Assembly (NCBI RefSeq): GCF_003814745.1
Contig: NZ_RKRD01000001.1
Span: 744,001 to 808,000, forward strand
Source: Hydrogenoanaerobacterium saccharovorans
GTDB taxonomy: Bacteria; Bacillota; Clostridia; Oscillospirales; Ruminococcaceae
Length of the DNA stretch: 64,000 bases
Reading direction: 5' to 3'
This document shows, in pieces, positions 60,140 to 64,000 of the stretch; positions within the stretch are counted from its first letter, which is position 1; every line of letters starts with the position of its first letter. Both the position numbers and the translations under genes were made by a program. The notes under the pieces are model-generated. The model saw only the letters and a list, made by a program, of their open reading frames with translations. It had not been told where the DNA came from and ran no database searches.

Positions 60140-62233
60140 ATGATTCCAAATAATTATCTTGAAAAAACTTATGCCGGTTTTATCGGCATGAATGTTGGTA
60201 TTCGCTTGGGTGCACCGGTAGAACCCACCGCTTGGACAAGCGAGCGCATTGAGCGCTTTTATGGAGACATTACGGGTTATGTAAAGGATTTTAAAAATTT
60301 TGCTGCCGACGATGATGCAAACGGCCCCGTATTTTTTCTGCGTGCGTTATATGACGATGCAAAGGACCGAGAGCTTACCCCACAGCACGTTGCCAACGCA
60401 TGGCTCAACTATGCCAGAGAGGGTATAGGTATGTTTTGGTGGGGCGGATACGGTGTAAGCACCGAGCACACTGCCTACCTCAACCTAAAAGCGGGTATGC
60501 CTGCACCACAGTCCGGCTCGGCAGCAACCAACGGGTTGATTATGGCAGAGCAGATTGGCGGACAAATTTTTGTTGATACCTGGGGGTTGGTGTTCCCGGG
60601 CAACAGCAAAAAAGCGGCAGAATATGCATCGATGGCGGCAAGTGTTTCGCACGACGGCAACGGCATTTACGGTGGTGCGTTTATGGCGGCATGCATTGCG
60701 GCGGCATACAATACTTCGGATATAGACGAGCTGTTGGATGCAGGACTGGAGCAGATACCAAAGGACTGTACCTATGCTAAAGTAGTAAATGCGGTACGCG
60801 ATTTTCACCGCGAAAACCCCGATGACTGGCGCGCATGCCTTACCTATTTGCAGCAAAACTGGGGTTACGATAAATACACGGGCATATGTCATATGATACC
60901 GAATGCGGGTGTATGTGTGCTTGCCATGCTGTACGGCAAAAATTTTGCCCGTACAGTAGAAATTGCAACCATGTGCGGCTGGGATACCGACTGCAACGCG
61001 GGCAATGTGGGCACCATCCTAGGCGTAGCGTGCGGGCTTGAGGGGATCCCCGAGCATTACCGTAAACCAATCAACGACGGCATTGTGCTTTCGGGCATAT
61101 CGGGCTACCTCAACATTCTCGATATCCCCACTTATGCAAAAGAGCTGGTATTGCTGGGGTATCGCTTAGCGGGTGAACAAGCGCCTGCGCAGCTTGAGAA
61201 TAGCGTTAAGCAAGGTGAAATTCATTTCGATTTTGAACTGCCCGGCTCTACCCACGACCTGCGCCTTTCCAGCAACGCATGCTCACTGCGCCACTCTACC
61301 CTGCGTGCATACAGCGGTACAGGTTCTGCCGAAATTTTATTTGACCGCATGTCGCGCGGGCAGAAATGTAAAATTTACTACAAACCGTTTTACCGCCGAG
61401 AAGATTTTGACGATGAGCGGTATATGCCGGTATTTTCGCCCACAGCCTATCCGGGGCAAACTGTTTCGATGATGGTATATGCCGACCGCTACACCGGCGA
61501 GAGCATTATTCTAAACCCTTATGTGCGCAATACCTCCACCAAGCAGGATGTTTTGTTGGGCGGTATGGTCATCAAAGAAGAAGGATGGCAGAAAATCTCA
61601 TTTACCATCCCACAGCTTGACGGCGCAATGGTGGATGAAATCGGGCTGTTGTTTGAAGCAAATTCCCCTGCAAAAAACAAAGATTTTGGTTGTTTGTACA
61701 TAGACGATTTTACCATTACAGGTAAAGCAAGCTATACCATAGACATCTCCAAGCAGAAAAAAGAGTTTGCATCCATCACTCCTTTTTCGCACAATCATGG
61801 CGCATGGGAGATTGAAAACGGTATGATAAATGCAATGTGCCTTGAGCACGCCGAGGCAATGACAGGCAGCTATTATATGCGAGATATACGCATTACAGGA
61901 AAGATCACCCCGTATACAGGAGAAAGCCATCTCGTATCGGCACGAGTACAGGGTGCATTGCGCGGCTATTACGGCGGCTTTACCGAAAACGGTGTGGCAA
62001 TTTACTGTAACAACAGCGGTATGAAGCAGCTTGCATCATGCCCGTTTGCGTGGCAATACAACAAAGAATATACAGTGGAACTGCTTGTAATCGGCTCACA
62101 CATAACACTGTCTGTAGACGGTAAACAGCTGTTGCAGGTAGAAGATTCCACCCACACCTACGGTATGGCAGGCTATGCGATGTATAGCCTCGGCAGAAGC
62201 GGTTTCGGCAATCTTACTATCGAAGAACTTTAA
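60140..62233 (+). CDS. ADP-ribosylglycohydrolase-family protein with C-terminal beta domains
   Basis: 697-residue cytoplasmic protein (no signal peptide). The N-terminal ARH-like domain (about 1-350) has GFIGMNVGIRLGAPVEP, a DDDAN metal motif near residue 56, and CGWDTDCNAGNVGTILG near 280, the DxD site of ARH enzymes. The C-terminal half (about 370-697) is strand-rich, with YIDDFTITG and LSVDGKQLLQVED, like carbohydrate-binding or LamG-type modules. Such enzymes cleave N-ribosyl bonds; in an ABC operon it may split an imported glycoside. Substrate not known. Confidence 0.82.
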   Translation: MIPNNYLEKTYAGFIGMNVGIRLGAPVEPTAWTSERIERFYGDITGYVKDFKNFAADDDANGPVFFLRALYDDAKDRELTPQHVANAWLNYAREGIGMFWWGGYGVSTEHTAYLNLKAGMPAPQSGSAATNGLIMAEQIGGQIFVDTWGLVFPGNSKKAAEYASMAASVSHDGNGIYGGAFMAACIAAAYNTSDIDELLDAGLEQIPKDCTYAKVVNAVRDFHRENPDDWRACLTYLQQNWGYDKYTGICHMIPNAGVCVLAMLYGKNFARTVEIATMCGWDTDCNAGNVGTILGVACGLEGIPEHYRKPINDGIVLSGISGYLNILDIPTYAKELVLLGYRLAGEQAPAQLENSVKQGEIHFDFELPGSTHDLRLSSNACSLRHSTLRAYSGTGSAEILFDRMSRGQKCKIYYKPFYRREDFDDERYMPVFSPTAYPGQTVSMMVYADRYTGESIILNPYVRNTSTKQDVLLGGMVIKEEGWQKISFTIPQLDGAMVDEIGLLFEANSPAKNKDFGCLYIDDFTITGKASYTIDISKQKKEFASITPFSHNHGAWEIENGMINAMCLEHAEAMTGSYYMRDIRITGKITPYTGESHLVSARVQGALRGYYGGFTENGVAIYCNNSGMKQLASCPFAWQYNKEYTVELLVIGSHITLSVDGKQLLQVEDSTHTYGMAGYAMYSLGRSGFGNLTIEEL

Positions 62234-62258
62234 CCTTGTACAAAAAAGGAGAAGATAC

Positions 62259-63242
62259 ATGATTACAACAGAACAGCTTAGAGCAGATAAAAGCCTGGCA
62301 AGAAATAAGGCAGTCGGCTGTATATGCGGGCTTGCGATTGGCGATTCCTTTGGCGATGCCTCCAGAATGCAGGATAACCGCGTGAATTACGGCATTACTA
62401 CCGACTTTAACAGCGGCGCTTCTTGGAGTACCGACGATACCGAGTTTGCACTGCTTACAGCCAAAACCTTGATAGGTTGTAAGGGCAAGTTAACCACCGA
62501 CGAAGTGGTGAAAGCATGGTTTGAGGATGTTGTGGTACAGGATGAATTCAAAAGAGGCGGAGCGAGCGAAATCGCCGCCGCCAACAATTTGCGTAAAGGG
62601 CTGCGCCCACCCCAATCGGGCAAATTCAATACATACCATTTAAGCGACGGCACGGCAATGCGCATTCCTCCTGTCGGCGTTATCTGCGCGGGCGACCCCG
62701 AGCGTGCAGCTGCTATGGCAGAAATTGATGCCTCCATCAGCCATTATGCAGACGGCATTTGGGGCGCACAGGCGGTTGCGGCGGCTGTTGCGGTTGCTAT
62801 GGTGGACGGTACCATGGACGAAATTATCGCCGCAGCGATGAAGCCCATTCCCACCGATTCGTGGCTGTATTACAGCATGAACCGTGCCTTTGAAATTATA
62901 GAAAAAGCCAACGGCTCTATTATTGATGCATGGATGCCGCTGCACGACGAATTGCGTGCAAGCACGTGGGCAACTACGGCTGAGGCAATTCCGTCTGCAT
63001 TTGCAGCACTGAAAATGGCACACAAAGATTTTAAAACAGGCGTTATCGTAGCAGGCAACTTTGCCCGCGATGCCGATACCATTGGCGCAGTTGCAGGCGC
63101 TATCCTCGGCGCAAAATACGGTGTGGATGCTATCCCTGCACACTGGGTAGAAAAAACACGCTACCCATCGGGAACATGCCTTAACTTTACCAAAGGCATC
63201 GATCTTATTAAAATCGGTGAACAATTGGCAGACCTTATCTAG
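62259..63242 (+). CDS. ADP-ribosylglycohydrolase-family protein
   Basis: 327-residue single-domain ARH-family enzyme. GCICGLAIGDSFGDASR near residue 20, STDDTEFALLTAK for the first metal site, and ARDADTIGAVAGAILGAKYG for the second. Shorter than its upstream neighbour and lacking the beta modules. ATG at 62259 is chosen for AAAGGAG nine bases upstream and 25 bases past the previous stop. Likely acts with the preceding enzyme on the imported compound. It may also remove ADP-ribose from proteins, but the operon argues for catabolism. Confidence 0.88.
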   Translation: MITTEQLRADKSLARNKAVGCICGLAIGDSFGDASRMQDNRVNYGITTDFNSGASWSTDDTEFALLTAKTLIGCKGKLTTDEVVKAWFEDVVVQDEFKRGGASEIAAANNLRKGLRPPQSGKFNTYHLSDGTAMRIPPVGVICAGDPERAAAMAEIDASISHYADGIWGAQAVAAAVAVAMVDGTMDEIIAAAMKPIPTDSWLYYSMNRAFEIIEKANGSIIDAWMPLHDELRASTWATTAEAIPSAFAALKMAHKDFKTGVIVAGNFARDADTIGAVAGAILGAKYGVDAIPAHWVEKTRYPSGTCLNFTKGIDLIKIGEQLADLI

Positions 63243-63264
63243 TAAAAACAAAATGATGCAAAAG

Positions 63265-63301
63265 CACATCCGCAAAGATAAACCGCGGGTGTGTTTTTTT
63301 G
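63265..63301 (+). terminator. Intrinsic terminator at the end of the ABC/ARH locus
   Basis: CACATCCGC / GCGGGTGTG stem with one G-T, loop of 11, then seven Ts. Confidence 0.85.
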
Positions 63302-63327
63302 TTCTTCTTTCCCGCAGATAGAAAAAA

Positions 63328-63336
63328 TGATATAAT
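63328..63336 (+). promoter_or_regulatory. Extended -10 promoter before cbiK-like gene
   Basis: TGATATAAT is a perfect extended -10, 63 bases before the start. No clear -35. Confidence 0.6.
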
Positions 63337-63398
63337 AGCCTTTATAATGTTCATTTAACGTATCAAATAAAATTGACAAATGTCGGAGGAAATTTGCC

Positions 63399-64000
63399 AT
63401 GAATAAAAAAGCACTGGTGGTTATCAGTTTTGGTACAACTTATCCCGATGCAATGGCAGCAATTGAGAAGATTGAACAGCGTTTGCACAATGCAATGCCG
63501 GATTATGACCTGTTTCGGGCATTTACTTCGGGTATGGTGATTCGTAAGCTGCAAAAAGCGCAGGGCATTGCAGTAGAAAGCCCCGAACAGCTGCTAATCC
63601 GATTGGCTGAGCAAGGTTACGACGAGATTGTGTGCCAGTCCACTCACGTTATCAACGGTGTGGAATACGACAAGATGTGTTACCAAATCAGCGGGCAAGC
63701 GCACAAATTTACCAGCGTAAAGCTTGGCAAGCCGTTGTTGAGTGATGTACAGGATTACATCGACTGCTGCGCATTGTTGATGAAAGAGGTGCCTGCACTC
63801 GGCAACGATGAAGCTCTGGTTCTAATGGGGCACGGTACCGACCACTTTGCAAACGGGGCATACAGCCAGTTGGAAAACACGTTTCGCTCGTTGGGATACG
63901 AGCGTGTTTATGTGGGCACGGTAGAGGGTTTCCCCAACCTTGATTATGTATTGGGGCGCTTGGATAAACACGAAATTAAAAAGGTGGTTCTAATGCCCTT
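63399..64000 (+). CDS. cbiK: Sirohydrochlorin cobaltochelatase, 3'-truncated
   Basis: First 200 codons of an anaerobic cobaltochelatase (CbiK family), which inserts cobalt into sirohydrochlorin on the way to cobalamin. It begins MNKKALVVISFGTTYPDAM and has VCQSTHVINGVEYDKM, and LVLMGHGTDHFANGAYSQLE with the metal-site histidine. The gene runs off the window. GGAGGAAATTTGCC precedes ATG. No cobalamin riboswitch is visible between the terminator and the start. Confidence 0.9.
   Translation, partial: MNKKALVVISFGTTYPDAMAAIEKIEQRLHNAMPDYDLFRAFTSGMVIRKLQKAQGIAVESPEQLLIRLAEQGYDEIVCQSTHVINGVEYDKMCYQISGQAHKFTSVKLGKPLLSDVQDYIDCCALLMKEVPALGNDEALVLMGHGTDHFANGAYSQLENTFRSLGYERVYVGTVEGFPNLDYVLGRLDKHEIKKVVLMP

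Noticed and set aside
1..64000. CRISPR arrays, rRNA or tRNA genes
   Set aside because: No regularly spaced direct repeats, no rRNA sequence and no complete tRNA cloverleaf were found; tmRNA and SRP RNA are the only clear stable RNA genes.

Overview
This 64 kb window is a bacterial chromosome segment, most likely from an anaerobic Firmicute of class Clostridia, probably close to the Ruminococcaceae/Oscillospiraceae. The inference rests on gene content and order: dgt-dnaG-rpoD, a long SRP RNA upstream of dnaX-ybaB-recR, smpB-ssrA, a split PurH, DUF2680 and DUF4364 proteins, GGAGG ribosome sites with frequent TTG/GTG starts, and a sigma-D-type promoter. No species can be named from the sequence alone.

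Layout. 1-9 kb is housekeeping: a truncated phosphohexomutase, rpmE, a YigZ protein, a ComM-like ATPase, a GNAT, then dgt-dnaG-rpoD and an Rrf2 regulator. 9-13.3 kb (minus strand) holds a Nudix protein, a DUF4364 protein, and an ECF sigma factor paired with a membrane-anchored beta-propeller protein. 13.6-21.6 kb is a purine operon (purE-C-F-M-N, a PurO-type IMP cyclohydrolase, a stand-alone AICAR formyltransferase, purD) behind a leader with an intrinsic terminator; purL, purB and purA are not here. 21.6-29.6 kb carries a class B PBP, a DegV protein, SRP RNA, dnaX-ybaB-recR, a ferredoxin-like protein, GtrA, smpB and tmRNA.

29.6-34.9 kb, just after ssrA, is AT-rich accessory DNA: an IS3-type element with a damaged DDE triad, a HEPN-like protein, a GNAT, an RNHCP-domain gene behind a probable translational attenuator, and diverged intergenic repeats. 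34.9-38.4 kb has a ROK kinase and an ABC exporter. 38.5-44.8 kb (minus strand) is a polyamine operon, speD-speA-speE-speB-CASDH-nspC, that encodes both the AdoMet and the carboxyspermidine routes. A structured element of unknown class lies between speD and a sigma-D-preceded cheW-MCP pair. Then comes a P-type ATPase under a NiCo (czcD-type) riboswitch, a ferritin-like protein, and a two-component system divergent from a secreted DUF2680 protein.

54.3-63.2 kb is a single catabolic-looking locus: GntR regulator, AtuA-like protein, DUF4387, two ABC permeases, a lipoprotein binding protein and two ADP-ribosylglycohydrolase-family enzymes. Its substrate is not known and it is the best candidate for an undescribed pathway. 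The window ends inside a cbiK-type cobaltochelatase.
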